Made by a program: the position numbers and the translations under genes. The notes beneath the pieces are model-generated. The model saw nothing but the letters and a program-made list of their open reading frames with translations, searched no databases and was not told where the DNA came from. A stretch of DNA of 64,000 nt, taken from assembly GCF_947179165.1 (NCBI RefSeq), contig NC_077239.1, positions 31,138,134 to 31,202,133 on the forward strand, given 5' to 3'. This document shows, one piece after another, positions 1-12,200 of this stretch (its first letter is position 1; each line of letters begins with the position of its first letter). Source of the stretch: Solanum dulcamara (taxonomy: Eukaryota > Streptophyta > Magnoliopsida > Solanales > Solanaceae).

Positions 1-9
1 AAAGAAGGG

Positions 10-1223
10 GTGATGGTAGATCCCCAAAAGATTGAAGCAGTCAAGAGTTGGGTCCAGCCTAGTTCTATGACTGAGGTTAGTAGTTTTGTGGGGTTTGTTA
101 ACTATTACATGTGGTTTTTAAAGAATTTCACTTCTATTGCCATACACTTGACAAGGGTGACTCAGAAGGGGGTACCTTTTGAGTGGACTGACAAACGTGA
201 AGAAAGCTTCTAAAAGCTCAAGACTTTTTTGACCACAACACCTATTTTGACATTAACAATTGAAGGTAAGGATTTTATTATTTATTGTAATGCTTCATAT
301 TTGGGCTTGGGTTCCATGTTGAGGTAGGATAAAAATGATATATCTTATGCCTCGCGGCAGTTGAAGGTTCATGAGAGGAACTACCCAATGCATAATTTAG
401 AGGTAGCAGCGGTAGTATTTGCTCTTCAAATTTGGCGACATAATTTGTATGGTGTCAAGTGTGAAGTGTTTACTGATCATCATAGTCTACAACATGTAGC
501 CACTCAGAAAAAATTGAATTTGAGACAGTGAAGGTGGATGGATCTGCTTAAGGATTATGATGTCACCATCCAGTATCATCCGGTTAAACCTAATATGGTG
601 GCAGGCGCATTAAGTCAAAAACCAGTGAGTATGGGAAATCTAGCTTGTTTGGGTTTTTCTAAGTGACCCTTGGGCTAGAGATATTCAGGCGTTACAGATC
701 AAGATCTTGAAGCTAGGCATCTTAGAGAAAGGTGGGGTGCTGGCCAATAATAAGGTGATGCCTAGTTTAATTGAAGAGATCAATGCCAAGCAATTTGAAG
801 ATGAGAGTTTGAATGAGCTTAGAATAAACACAATATATTGATAAGCGCAAAATGCAACTCTTGAATCATATAGGATGCTTAGTTTTAAGACATGGATTTG
901 TCTTCCCTGGGTGGATGACTTGATTTGGAAGATGTTGACAAAGTTTCATGGTTCTCATTACTCTATCCACTCAGTTGTGGCCAAGATATATCAAGATTTG
1001 AAACAGCTTTACTGATAGCCTGGTTGAAGAAAGACATAGCCGAGTTTGTGGCTAAGTGTCAAAACTATCACCAAGTGAAGTATGATCATCAAAGGCCTGT
1101 AAGATAATTTCAGAGTATTCCCATTCCTAAATGGAAGTGGGAACGGATAGCTATGGATTTTATGGTAGGTCTTCCTAAGACCGTGGGAAATTTTGACTCC
1201 ATTTTGATTATGTTTGATAGGCT
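10..1223 (+). pseudogene. Element C pol, left part: RT C-terminus, RNase H, integrase N-terminus
   Basis: Residues from base 10 match the end of a Gypsy RT (VDPQKIEAVKSW, SSFVGFVNYY). RNase H follows in the same frame through stops near 211, 325, 528 and 663. Its first catalytic Asp is replaced (IIYCNAS where CDAS is usual), while [10 protein letters not shown] and FTDHHSLQ are kept. A spacer follows, then an H2C2-type zinc finger ending AKCQNYHQVK, in which the last Cys is Tyr. The integrase core start (WKWERIAMDFMVGLPK) holds the first catalytic Asp. The frame is cut at 1223 by element A and continues at 28692. It is clearly a decayed copy. Confidence 0.88.
1219..1223. repeat. TSD of element A, left copy
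   Basis: AGGCT lies directly before the LTR start TGTGAGACC and corresponds to AGGAT at 28692-28696. Four of five bases match. Keeping one copy restores the integrase frame. Confidence 0.7.
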
Positions 1224-3515
1224 TGTGAGACCTCGGAAGTTGGGAAGACAGAAAATGAGGAACAAAAGATGAATCTCCAGAAAATTTTAGTTTTTGGCAC
1301 CCAGTGAAGACCACGATGGCCATCAAGGGTTGTGGTCCTCACGATGCTTTGTGTTGTGCCACAGTGGTAATGTTTCAGAAACCAAAAACCTTCAGGGTAG
1401 GTTCACGATAAGGACCACAGACCGTGGTGAGCACCACGAGCCATGATGCCCTCTGTGGTGAACCTTCCTAGAAACCCTCCAAAATTATTTCCAAGGCCAG
1501 GACTATGCTTGACCACTATGGGATATTGTGACTTTCAGGAATTTTGGTGGGCTCATAGTGGTTACCCCCTGCATGCCTTCTTTCAGGTCCTCACCACGAC
1601 CCTCACCGTGGGTCATAGTGACCTTTATGGTCCGTTACGATTTTTGTGAATGGGATCCTCTAGATTTACCTTTTTACCATGTTTAAGGCACTGACCACGG
1701 ACACCACCTTGGGCCGTGGTGAAGTTAATGGACCATGGTGGGTCCTTCGTCTATCCCTTTTTCTCAGATTTAATAAGGATATTTTATTCTTTTCTCGATA
1801 TTTCATTAATGAATGTGGATGATTTTAGGGACTAAATTCCTACCTGTTAACTACCCTAAAGTCTTCTAACCCTCAAATTCTCTCCATAATCCCTAAATCA
1901 CAAAATCTTTTCTCCCGAGTTTTCTCTCTAAGTTCTTCTTCTTCGTCGTCAAGTAATTCAAGGGTTCTTCAAGATTAATCCTCCATTATTTTTAATTTAG
2001 TGGTTAAAAAGGTCAAGGTATGTGGGACTTCATCCATAGGTACCTTTCATCCATGGAATCCCAAAGATTTCTTCTCAATTATCTTATGATCTCTTTAATT
2101 AATAGCCCTAATTGCATGATTTTCATTGAGTCTTCTTAATTATGATATATTTCAATGTTATTAGTCTAATTATGCATAATTCACATAATATTGCATGATT
2201 TCAAGTTGAATTTTAATTACCCATGATATATGCTAGTTTCAAGTATGATTTATGAGATATGATCATGATTTTCAAGTTATATTCTATGAAAGCTTAATGT
2301 TGTGAATTAAAAATGCTTTATGCAAAGAAGTTTATGCACAATAATTCTATGATGTTTCAAGAAAAGTTAAAGATAGGGCAAGTTAAGTCCCTAAAGATGT
2401 TTATGATCAAAGATATGTAATGATGGAGGGCCTACACCCACATTGCATGAGTTATATAAAAGATGAGCTAATCTAATAATTTTACTATGATGATGTTAGA
2501 TGTGCTATTCTTATTATGTTTTATAAAGATGGATTGATAAGTAGTTATTATCTTTCCTTATGATAGTTATGATCATGTTTTATGAGTTTCGTTGGGATAT
2601 TGACTAAGCACCGAGGTGACATTTAGGTGGGGTTCGGTCCGATAACGTAGTTAGTTACCCAAGGGAATCCTAGTAGAAACCTTTAGTCCCAAATTACGTT
2701 TTCCTCAGAGGTTTACATATGCTAATATAGCAAAGGGAGTGGATCCACATAGCCCAGTTAAAGATTAATAGAGTATGTCCTGGCAAGGTAGCCTCCCATG
2801 TCTCGACATAGGAGTCATCAAATTCCATTTATTAGCTCACATGGACTTATATGTCGATTAAATGTCCTATCCCTCATAGTTTGAATTGAGTATGAGTCCT
2901 TATCATTATTATGAGATTATTTTGATGCGTTGACCAATGAGATAAATGTTTTAATGTTTTCATGACTTTACACATGTTTTAAAGATATTGGTCTTATATC
3001 CCTTGATTCATATTGATTAAGTCCTATGTTTATTTTTCATTCATATTCTCACATACTTAGTGCATTCCATGTACTAACACATTCTTTTTTTCCTACATTG
3101 TATCATAATGTAGGGATGTATGATCACATTCATCCTACTTCCGCTCATGGCTAGAGTGCTGCTATGAGTTTCTTACTGTTGGTGAGTCCTCACAGTTTGA
3201 GGATATGACACTTATTTCTTACTTTGACAATTTTTACATTATTCTTTTTTGTTATCTATATGGGTGATCTAGGAGCTTGTCTTACGCTCCTATCAAGTTA
3301 TTATAGGCATGTTAGATAGTAGAAGAGTCTATGTTGTCATTTCTCATTTTGAGACTTATGTTCTATTTTAGATTTTGCTTTCATATCATTGATTCTTGTC
3401 TATTTACTTCATTTACCTTATGTATGCTCATGTATTTTATTCTAAGAGGTTAGGTTGGAGTCCTCTAGAATTCTAATCACCATGTTGGGACTAGGCTTTG
3501 GGTTCGGTCGTGATA
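1224..3515 (+). repeat. 5' LTR of element A
   Basis: The LTR starts TGTGAGACCTCGG and ends GTGATA, a decayed TG...CA pair, followed by a primer binding site. From 1256 on it aligns along its length with 26426-28691. At about 1300-1745 it carries a dense set of short words related to CCACGG and CCGTGG, many inverted to each other. The middle is AT-rich, with repeated TATGATTTCAAGTT-like text. The 60-70-codon open frames inside it (for example 1443-1649) are not genes. Confidence 0.88.
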
Positions 3516-3519
3516 AAGT

Positions 3520-3531
3520 TGGTATCAGAGC
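3520..3531 (+). other. Primer binding site of element A (initiator tRNA-Met type)
   Basis: TGGTATCAGAGC begins four bases after the LTR end. It is complementary to the 3' end of plant initiator tRNA-Met, the usual primer for this group. Confidence 0.9.
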
Positions 3532-3729
3532 ACAAGGTTCAAGTGTCTTAGGGAGTCTAACATGCCGTGTCAAGTAGAGTCTTGTTCATTGGTGTGAAGC
3601 TTGCCAGATCAATGAATAGGAGGCTATAAGGCATTTTAGGAAACGTTTCACTTCTTTCATGATCTTATCATGCAATAGAGTTGAACTCTAAGGATTTCTA
3701 CTCTGACGCTTTCTCTTTGAGATTACAGA

Positions 3730-4080
3730 ATCATTCCTCCACAAAGAGCTCCCGTCCAAAGGAATGTTGAAGAGGAGCCACAAGTTCCAAATTATCCTTT
3801 AAATGATCAAATGGCTAATGTAGAGTTTTGAGCTGTTTTTCAAATGCTAGCCCAAGCCGTGAATACTCAGGTGAATTAAGGGGTAGATGCTTCAAGAGTT
3901 GTGTCTACTCCGACTTCAAGGATTAGAGACTTCATGAGGATGAACCCTCTCGAGTTCTATGGATCCAAGGTTGATCAGTATCCCCAAGACTTTATTGATG
4001 AACTATACAAAATTGTTAAGATTATGGGAGTTTCGTCAGAGGAAAAGGCAGAATTTGAGGCGTACCAATTCAAGGGTGTC
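3730..4080 (+). pseudogene. Element A gag, N-terminal part
   Basis: The frame holds the Gypsy gag start region. It has a Pro-rich leader (PPQRAPVQRN), a FQMLAQAVNTQ helix, then the segment from RIRDFMRMNPLEFYGSKVDQ to SSEEKAEFEAYQFKGV that is typical of retrotransposon gag capsid. In-frame stops follow VEF and QVN. The open piece begins at 3901. Translation is cut after FKGV by the 5' LTR of element B, and the next residues (AQVWY) are found at 22023 onward. Confidence 0.85.
4076..4080. repeat. TSD of element B, left copy
   Basis: GTGTC at the left and GTGTT at 22021-22025 flank element B; four of five bases match. Keeping one copy rejoins FKG-V-AQVWY in gag frame. Confidence 0.75.
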
Positions 4081-6176
4081 TGTAAGACCCCATAATTTGA
4101 AAAGTCAAAATGAGGGAAAATTCGGAAGAAAACAGACTAGAATCAGTTTCTATGACTTAGTCTACTAGTCGTAGGGACTCCTATGAGCCGTAGGAGTGGC
4201 TCGTAGGACTAAGGTTGATCCTTTCAACTTGTCTAAGGGAAGGAGTGGGTCTGTGAGTCCATGTTACAACTCGTAGAATCTTAGGCGAGTCATAGAAACT
4301 ACTCCTCAAGGAACTTTAGAGATGATTTTTTTCAGGGTTCTTAGACCTGTAGGATGATTCGAGTCTACGACTCAGCATCAAGCCTACGAGTTATAGAGAT
4401 TAATCATAGAGAAACATCATAGGGTTGGTTCCGACCAATTTTTAAAGGTGCATTTTAGTTCTTTACCGTGTTTTAACATTAAAGTTTGGTCATTTTGGAG
4501 ACTGAATCTAACCTATCTAAAGACCTTAAGACTTCCCAAGCCCCTTATTCCTCATATTAACTCCTCATCACAAAATCCTTTGCTCTCAAGGTTCCTCCTA
4601 AGGATTTCATCTTTCAAGTTAGGGTTCCATCCCAAGATCTTCAAGTCTCCATTTTCAAAGCTTTCATTAGGGATTTATTTCCCCAAGGTATGTAGGTCTT
4701 ATTCATGGGTTCTTCCATCTATAGAGCCCAAGTATTTTCTTAAAAACCTAATAGCTCGTTACAAAGTGTGGATTGTATGGGTTTTCATATTGTAATTTCA
4801 AATGCATAGATTATTGAATATTTGAAGTATATTGACCTATCTTAGCTTACATTGGTCCTTAATTGCTTGAGATTGATGACTTCTATCAAAGTTGCTTATG
4901 TGAAGGCATGAATGGAGTTTTAAAGTGAGTTGGTAGGTTGTTTTATGTATGTTTTAAATTGATTCATTCCATTACTCTCATGCACACTTGTGTTGATGTA
5001 AATGATTTGAAGTTGAATTGGCTAAACCCACCATGTTTTTCCATGAATTTTAAAGAATGTTGAATTGATTCAAGGGGTTCTAACCCAATATTTACAAAGG
5101 TTTATCTACTACGAATGTGAAGGTTTTTAAAGAATGATTGAATGGTGATGAAAGGGCTTCTTAGCCAAAGAATGGATTCTATGTGATAAAGGACAATTCT
5201 CATATTTGAATCATCAAGTTTTAATGAGCTATTCTATTGAATGATGTTTTGAAGATCTAAAGCTATATAAATGATTATGTTATTATGTTATATGAACTAT
5301 TCAATGGGATTTGACTTAAGACCGAATGAGGCTGGAGGTAGGGTTCGATAAGGCAATCCTAGTAGCAATCTCTAGTTTATTGAACTATATGCCAACATAG
5401 GAGTTCTTCTAGGCTAGGCTAGTGGATCCACAAAATCCCTTAAAGTTAAATTTAAAGAATGAATGTAAATTTGTAGAGTTCTACCTTGGCAAGTAGTTTC
5501 CCCTCTTCTAATATGGGGAATATGTTGGATTCCATGTAATAGCTAGTATGATCTTAAATGTTGGTTGTGGTCATCTTTAGATAAAATGCATGTTTCAAAT
5601 GTTATTTATGATTGATTTCTCATGCATGCATCTACTCATGTACTTTACCTTATAATTCTTCAATGTTTTCATTGAGTTGTATGCCTACATACTTAGTATA
5701 TTCAAAGTACTAACACATACTCTTTTGCCTATATGATATCACCATGTAGCGACCGACATTGCCTTACATTCACCTCCATATGGCTAGTTGAGTTTGTTAA
5801 AGGCTACTATTGTGGTAAGTTCCCATGTATCAAGAACAACATTCCTTTCCTCTTCTAGCTTATGATATGTAAATACCTTTGGATACCTTTTATGGCACTT
5901 ATTTCCATATATTATAAGGGTGATCTAGGGACTTGTCTTAGCTACCGCCAAGTCTTTTAGTAGAAGTATGTTTGGACATAAGTGTATGACGTTCTAAGTT
6001 TGATATTGACATTGTTTCTTTAATATTTCCCTTAGTTTCATTTTCCATCTTTACTTCCGCTTGATATTAATTTCATTATCTATGAAAAGCTAAATAAATG
6101 CTTAAAGGCTTGGGTGAGGTACCTATGGGTGTCTCATTCGCCGTGTCATATTTAGGTCCTAGTCTGGGTTGTGATA
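4081..6176 (+). repeat. 5' LTR of element B
   Basis: It begins TGTAAGACCCC, ends GTGATA and is followed by a primer binding site. It lacks about 93 bp present in the 3' LTR (20170-20262). The gap point near 4414 lies between two AGTCATAG-like words in the 3' copy, which suggests a deletion between short repeats. The stretch 4140-4400 is full of short related words around CTACGACTC, CGTAGGAG and GAGTCGTAG. The 115-codon open frame at 4448-4795 is fortuitous. Confidence 0.9.
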
Positions 6177-6180
6177 AATT

Positions 6181-6192
6181 TGGTATTAGAGC
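6181..6192 (+). other. Primer binding site of element B
   Basis: TGGTATTAGAGC, one mismatch from the tRNA-iMet complement, starts four bases after the 5' LTR. Confidence 0.82.
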
Positions 6193-6390
6193 TTAAGGTT
6201 TTGAATTTTATTGGAGTCCAACCTACCACATCAAATAAGGTCTTGTTCATGATTGTGAAGTGCGCCACAACTATGAATAGGAGACTATGGGACATTTAGG
6301 AAAGTTTTCCTTTCTTTTGAAATTCATGTGGTGCCCTAGAGTCATCCTAACACTTCCTCTAATAATGAATCATTTTATGTCCTCTTGATC

Positions 6391-7350
6391 ATGCCTCCAA
6401 GAAGATTGCCTTTCCCTAAGCTCTACATCATGAGGAATGAGTAACACATGCAGAATTCCAAAACATCATCACTTTGTTGGCCCAAGCCATGGCCAACCAA
6501 ACTAACCAAGGCATTGTACCTCCTCCTCCTACCCAAATTCCTACTTTATCTTCTAGGATTTGGGATTTCAAGAGAATGAATTCACCGAGTTCGATGGTTT
6601 AAAGGTATATGAGAGCCCTATGGAATTTATTAAGGATATCTATCAGCTTGTGATTATTATGGAAGTGCCTCCAAATAAAACGGCCGATCTAGTGGCCTAT
6701 TAACTCAAGGGCATTGTAAGGGTTTGGTATGAGTAATGGGTGGTCGAGTGGGGTGAATACATGGGGCCAATAGATTGGGAAGAGTTTAAGGGTGCCTTTC
6801 TAGATTGTTTCTTTCTTTTGGAGCTAAGGCAGGAAAAGATCCAAGAGTTCATCAACCTTCACCGAGGGAGAATTAGTGTGAGGAAATATTCCCTTAAATT
6901 CACCAAATTATCTAAGTATGCTCCAAGGGAAAGGATGAGCAAGTTTATCTCCGGTTTGTCTAATTTGGTGTCCAAGGAATGCAAGAAGGCTATGTTGGTC
7001 AAAGAGATGGAAATATCGTGACTCATAACATATGCGGAGGTTTCAAGAAGGCTAGATTTGATGGCGGAGGTCTCAATCCTCAAAGGTCTAGTTATGGTTG
7101 TAGTGGAAAGGACCAAGGTGGACAATGATTTATAGGGCAAGGTTCCATTAACACTCCTTCTCCAAGGTTCAACAAGGACAAGGGTGCTAATCGTATGGTT
7201 CCAAGGGAGAATATGACTGCTCAAGCTTTCCCCTTTTACAAAAAGAGTGGAAACGCTCATAAGGGAGAATGCTTAGCTAGCTCTAATGTATTCTTCAAGT
7301 ATGGTAAATTGGGTCACCTATATCGGGATCATAGAGGTGGTGGTGGTTGG
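6391..7350 (+). pseudogene. Element B gag with decayed zinc knuckle
   Basis: The frame opens with a Met-Pro-Pro-Arg-Arg start (MPPRRLPFP). It continues through LLAQAMANQTNQ and SRIWDFKRMN to the capsid segment WEEFKGAFLDCFFLLELRQEK and LKFTKLSKYAP (about 6740-7021). Downstream, FPFYKKSGNAHKGEC and VFFKYGKLGHLYRDH (7225-7335) are recognisable CCHC knuckles in which first-pair cysteines have become Phe or Tyr. Several frame changes and stops are present. It resembles the A gag at 22021-22680 closely in order and wording. Confidence 0.82.
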
Positions 7351-7469
7351 CCTCAAGTCCAAATTTCTCATGCTTAACAAGCTCATGTGGTGGACAATGC
7401 ACCAACTACTTTTATGCCTTGCATGGGAGACAAAAAGTTTAAGAAGCGCCCAATATTATTATCGGTATG

Positions 7470-7709
7470 TTAAAGGTCTTTGCTTTTGATGTGCATGTAT
7501 TGTTAGATTCAGGTGAAAATTTGTTATTTATTCCTTAATTACTTGCCAATAGGTTTGATGTGTCACCCTAAATGTTATTAGAGCCTTGCTTAGTGTCTAC
7601 CCTCGTTGGTGAGTCGATTGTTACTAGAAAGGTCTATAATCGATGGTTCAAAGGTACATGAGTTTTTAGTGATGTCGTTTGGGTTGACGAATGCGTCGGC
7701 GATGTTTAT
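7470..7709 (+). pseudogene. Element B protease relic fused by deletion to mid-RT
   Basis: The aspartic protease region reads FDVHVLLDSGENLLFIP, keeping the Asp-Ser-Gly triad, then LEPCLVSTLVGESIV. Near 7640 it jumps directly to RT text [17 protein letters not shown]. In element A the equivalent points are about 0.8 kb apart (22980 to about 23760). B has therefore lost the protease C-terminus and the RT N-terminal half. The LINE then interrupts RT at 7710. Confidence 0.8.
7696..7709. repeat. TSD of the LINE, left copy
   Basis: TCGGCGATGTTTAT corresponds to TCGGTGATGTTTAT at 17144-17157, a 14-bp duplication with one mismatch. Removing the LINE and one copy rejoins the RT residues SAMF and MDLINRVF. 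Confidence 0.88.
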
Positions 7710-9272
7710 TTATTTTTTTTATCGAAATTTTTATCTTATATATATAAAAGTAAGCTTACAAGTACAAGGAGGGGGACGTGAAAGTCCTTACCTCCGAAAA
7801 ATAAAATGGAAGATATCTAATGAGAGGACTCCTCTCGACTAGGAAGATCAAGTATAGGAAACTAGTTCTATTCAACTAAGGTACAGAACCTAGCTAAATT
7901 GAAGAAAATCAAGTATACCCAATTTCCTTTGCATGGGTCGAGATCGGTCATATCTTCTGTGATGCTCGATTAACGTTTCCGAGAATCCATTCGGGCTTTA
8001 AATTCTTGGGTCCATATAATAGCTAACATACAAGTTGTTGAAAGTTGTTAAAATTCAGATTTTGCCAAAGAAGAAAAAACAAAGGGGTTCCATAACAATC
8101 AGCTATCTTTTTCAAGGTCGCTCGACTAATGTCTTCGATTCTCCATTCGGGCTGAAATTTCTTGGGCTCTACAATTGTTGGAGTTACTGTATTCCTGCAA
8201 AATTTGGAGCATCTTTGATGATGTATACTGTTGCTCCTCTTGAGAGTCACTGTTCTGCCTGCAACATTGGCTGTCTTTTTCATTGTCGCTCGACTAACGT
8301 CTCCGGTTATCCGTTTGAGCTGAAATTTCTAGGGCTCAACCATCTTTGGGGATGCTATTATCCTACAAAATTTGGAGTATTTTAGATGTTGCATGATGAA
8401 TGTTGTTGAGGGATGATGGTTGTTGCTGAGGTGGTGTGCTGTTTCTGGCATCTGCTTCTCCTTAGTTTGGACAACTTATTGCAAGGAACATCTCCTCTTG
8501 TTTTTTATCTTGGGATCTTGCTGAATCTGTAGAGATGCATGTCTGCAAATTGTTCAAATTATCACAGCTGGAGTGTGTTGTGAATCTGTACTAATAAACA
8601 AACAAACACAGATGGCTCAAGAGGTGCAATTTCAGGTTGGTAGGAGTTGTTGAGAGGTGTTCCTGATGAATGCTTTTGGATTGCTGTAACTGTTGTAATC
8701 TTGGAAAAGGTTGGAATGTTGTTCCTGCTATAGTTTGTAACCTGCACAGAAGCAAAAACAAAAAGCAAAGTCTGGAAACAATTTTGTAACCCCAAAACAA
8801 AGAAGCACTTCCCTTGTGGCTCCTCTTGTTGTTACTGATGTAGAAAAATTCCAGGATGTGTAATGTGGTGTATCTGCACAGACCAGCAAACAAAAACAAA
8901 AATAATAACTTGAATGTGTCCCATGTGTGGTGCAAGGAAACCAGCCTGGGCTTCCAATCAAGATTCCTATACCTGTTAAACCAAGAAAGAAGAGAAGACA
9001 AAATATAAACTACTCTACTCCTTACCTCTAAAGTTAGACTGGTTATTCTAAGAAAATAATAAAGATAGTAATAAGGAAGGGAGATTTTCCCTTGTATAGG
9101 AGTTCTAACTGTGAGATCTTCAAGGTATTTATAGCTATGCATAGACAAAACCATGTTGAAGTTTGAGTTAGAACCAAAATGGAATGAGTTAGGGAGGTTT
9201 CTTGATTCTCCTGAGTTTCTTTCTTCTGAAAAAAGGCATTTCCAGCTTGTCCATCTCAAGGTATGCCTTATC
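7710..9272 (-). other. LINE 3' region and tail
   Basis: This 1.56 kb lies between the ORF2 stop and the tail. No conserved protein is visible. The open frame of 251 codons at 8591-9346 on the minus strand overlaps the end of the RNase H frame and has no recognisable motif, so I treat it as fortuitous. The region contains three imperfect copies of a segment around CGCTCGACTAA, listed separately. The tail ends as T-rich DNA on the plus strand. Confidence 0.7.
7952..8376. repeat. Imperfect triple repeat in the LINE 3' region
   Basis: Three copies share a word like GCTCGACTAACGT (starts near 7963, 8119 and 8287) followed by TCCATTCGGGCT, GAAATTTCTTGGGCTC. Spacing is 156 and 168 bp. The second and third copies also both end in CAAAATTTGGAG. 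Confidence 0.8.
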
Positions 9273-12200
9273 TTATTTGGGGAGATCATGCACAGTGAAA
9301 TAGAGTTCAGGAGATTTGCATTTGTGGCTGTGTTTGGATAAGACATCAGCTGTGTAGTTTGCTTCTCTAAGGATATGTTTACAGCTAAAAGTTTGGAATT
9401 GGTTGATGATGTTGTTTAAACTGTCCAGCAGCTCCTTGATTGACCAAGGGGGTTTTTCTTCTTGTTGTAACCACCTGATTAGGAGTTGAGAATCTACCTC
9501 TAACTCTACCTGTAAATAACCAAGCTGAATACACCAAGATAGACCAAAGATAGCAGCCCTGATTTCTGCTTGGTTGTTAGTTCCTTCCCCCAATAGAACT
9601 GCATAGGCAAAGATAAGGTCACTATGAGTATTTCTAAGTATTCCTCCTCCACCAATGTTGCCTGGGTTGTTAAGGGCACTACCATCTGTATTTAGCTTTA
9701 CCATGTGATCACCTGGTTTGATCCAGCATACAGGGGTAATTTTGGTGTCATGGTAGCATTGTTCCACTGAAATGACTAGGTCTTTCCAGTTATTTGGCCA
9801 CTCAATATAAGGAAAAGCTATGATGAGTAGGTTAGAGATGTCTTTGTAGACAGAAAATTTGACTCTTGAAAGGTTAGATTTCTTCCCTCCATATTTGGAA
9901 GCACATCTATTCTTCCATAAGTTCCAACAAATGAAGACAGGGACTGCTTGTAACAGGAGCTTATGGGCTTCATTCTTGTATTTAGATGTCCACCATCTCA
10001 TAAGCATATTTCTAAGAGGTGTGTAATCCTTTTTTATGCCCAAAGAATCAGCAAACACCCTCCAAGTATTCTTGCCAAAGGTTCCTACAACAAAGGTGTG
10101 ATCAATGGTTTCTTGGCCGGGTCTATCACAACAATGGAACTGAGAGGGGGCTTTGCCAAAGCTGGTTATTTTCTCATTGGTAGGTAATTTCCTTCTAAGA
10201 TCTCTCCAAACAATAAAGGAGCATTTGAAAGGTATTAGTTGGTGCCAAGTACATGCATTCAGCATAGTATTTGTCCTCTTGTCTCTAATGAGCTCCTAGG
10301 CAGAAGAACAACTGAACTCCCCATTCGTATTAGGAAACCAACAAGGATGGTCCTGTTTGAGAGGGTGGTAGCTGAATTGAGTTGCTAAAATGTTAGGAAC
10401 AAACGGAGGAGGGGCTTTTTGGATAATGAGATCAACATTCCATTGGCCATTAGTTAAAAAGCTGAAACTTGGGTATGGTTAAACCTACAACTGTTAGCAG
10501 AAAAGTGAGCTAAAGGGCCAACACCTAGCCAGTTGTCCCACCAAAAAAGGCAAGAGCCAGACTTAATTTGCCTCTGAATGTGAGGCTCAATGTTGTGTTT
10601 GTTGTTCATAAGGTGCTTCCAAATTAAGAACTGACCAGTGTCCCATTTTTTGTAATAATATTGGCCCTCTGATAGTATTTGGATTTAAGGAATTCTCCCC
10701 ACAAGGTGTTCTTGGTTCTAAGGGTCCACCACTGCTTGTATTGAAAAGATTTAACCACATCAGTGATTTGTCTAAACCCTATGCCCCCTTCATCATAAGG
10801 ATAGCTAAGGTTCTTCCATGAGGACCAGTGGTACTTCCTCTTGTCATTTTTCCATCCCCAAAAGAAATTATCAGTGATGCTTTGAATCTGCTTGATGATG
10901 GTTGAGAGAGGGATGATGGCTGAAAGCAAATGTATTGGCATGGATTGAATAACATGCTTCACAAGAATAGCTCTACCCCCATAGCTCAGGATTTTAGCAT
11001 GCCAACCAGTGATCCTGCTTACAACTTTTGCAATAAGATCAGAGTAGTAAATAACTCTTTGCCTACCAATATAAATAGGACATCCCAAGTATGTTATAGG
11101 ACTACTCTTTTGGTTGAAACTAGTCATTTTCTTGATTCTCAGTATAGTAGACTTGAAAGCATTGGAGGGAACCATGAAATGACTTTTTTGCTTGTTGATC
11201 AATTGTCCAGAAACTCTTTCAAGATAGCTAATATTTCCATAATGAGAGCTAAGGTGTGCCTTCTTCCAGAAGTAAAGATGATGATATCATCTACAAAACT
11301 CAGATGATTAATCTGAGGTCCCTTTTTTGCCATAACGAAACCATGGAATTGGGGATGCTGATGAAGATTATTCAGTAGTCTGGATAGCACTTCAGCACCT
11401 AGGACAAATAAAGTAGGGGAGAGAGGATCACCTTGTTTGAGACCCCTTGTGGAGTGAAAGAAACCATGTCTTGAACCATTGACTATAATAGAGTACCAGT
11501 TATCAGCCATGATTCTCCAAACCATGTCAATGAAAGTTTCTTTAAACCACATTCTTCTCATCACAAGACAAGTGTAAGTCCAAGAGACCCTATCATAAGC
11601 CTTGGTCATGTCAAGTTTTATCACAACATTGCCTCCAACATTTGGTTTTTTGATCTGGTGGATTATTTCCTGGGCAAGAATGATATTTTCAGAGATGTTT
11701 CTATTCTTGACAAAGCTAGATTGGTTCAAGGAAATGAGGTTGGGGAGAATAGGAGCAAGTCTTAGGTAAAGGAGTTTGGAAATGATTTTGTTAGTGAAGT
11801 TGCTAAGGCTTATGGGTCTGAACTCAGAGATTTTTGTAGGATGGTTTACTTTTGGGAGTAGAACCAAACAAGTATGGGTGAAATATTTAGGCATAGTTTT
11901 TCCACAAAAGAAGAATGTGATATCTCTAAGGAGGTCTTCTTTGATGATGTCCCAGCACACCTGAAAGAAAGTTCCATTCATCCCATCAAGGCCAGTAGCA
12001 GAGTGAGGATTCATAGTAAAAATAGCAGTTTTCACTTCTTCTATAGTAGGCATGGCTTGTAAATCTTTATTGTCTTTGTCAGTCACCATTGTAGGGATGC
12101 AATGGAGTGTCTGCTATTGGATGTGCTCCTCCTTTCCAGTAAAAATTTGTTGGAAATATTCACAAGCAGCATCAGCTATCTCTTTATCACCTTGTACCCA

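Noticed and set aside
3520..3531. tRNA gene
   Set aside because: Only the 12-base primer binding complement is present; no cloverleaf can be drawn around it. The same holds at 6181 and 58510.
4448..4795. 115-codon plus-strand open frame
   Set aside because: It lies inside the B 5' LTR, and its counterpart in the 3' LTR (20327-20638) is just a conserved LTR stretch. No start context or motif.
8591..9346. 251-codon minus-strand open frame
   Set aside because: It overlaps the end of the LINE RNase H frame and the LINE 3' region, has no motif and a Tyr/Leu/Phe-rich, low-complexity look; chance frame.
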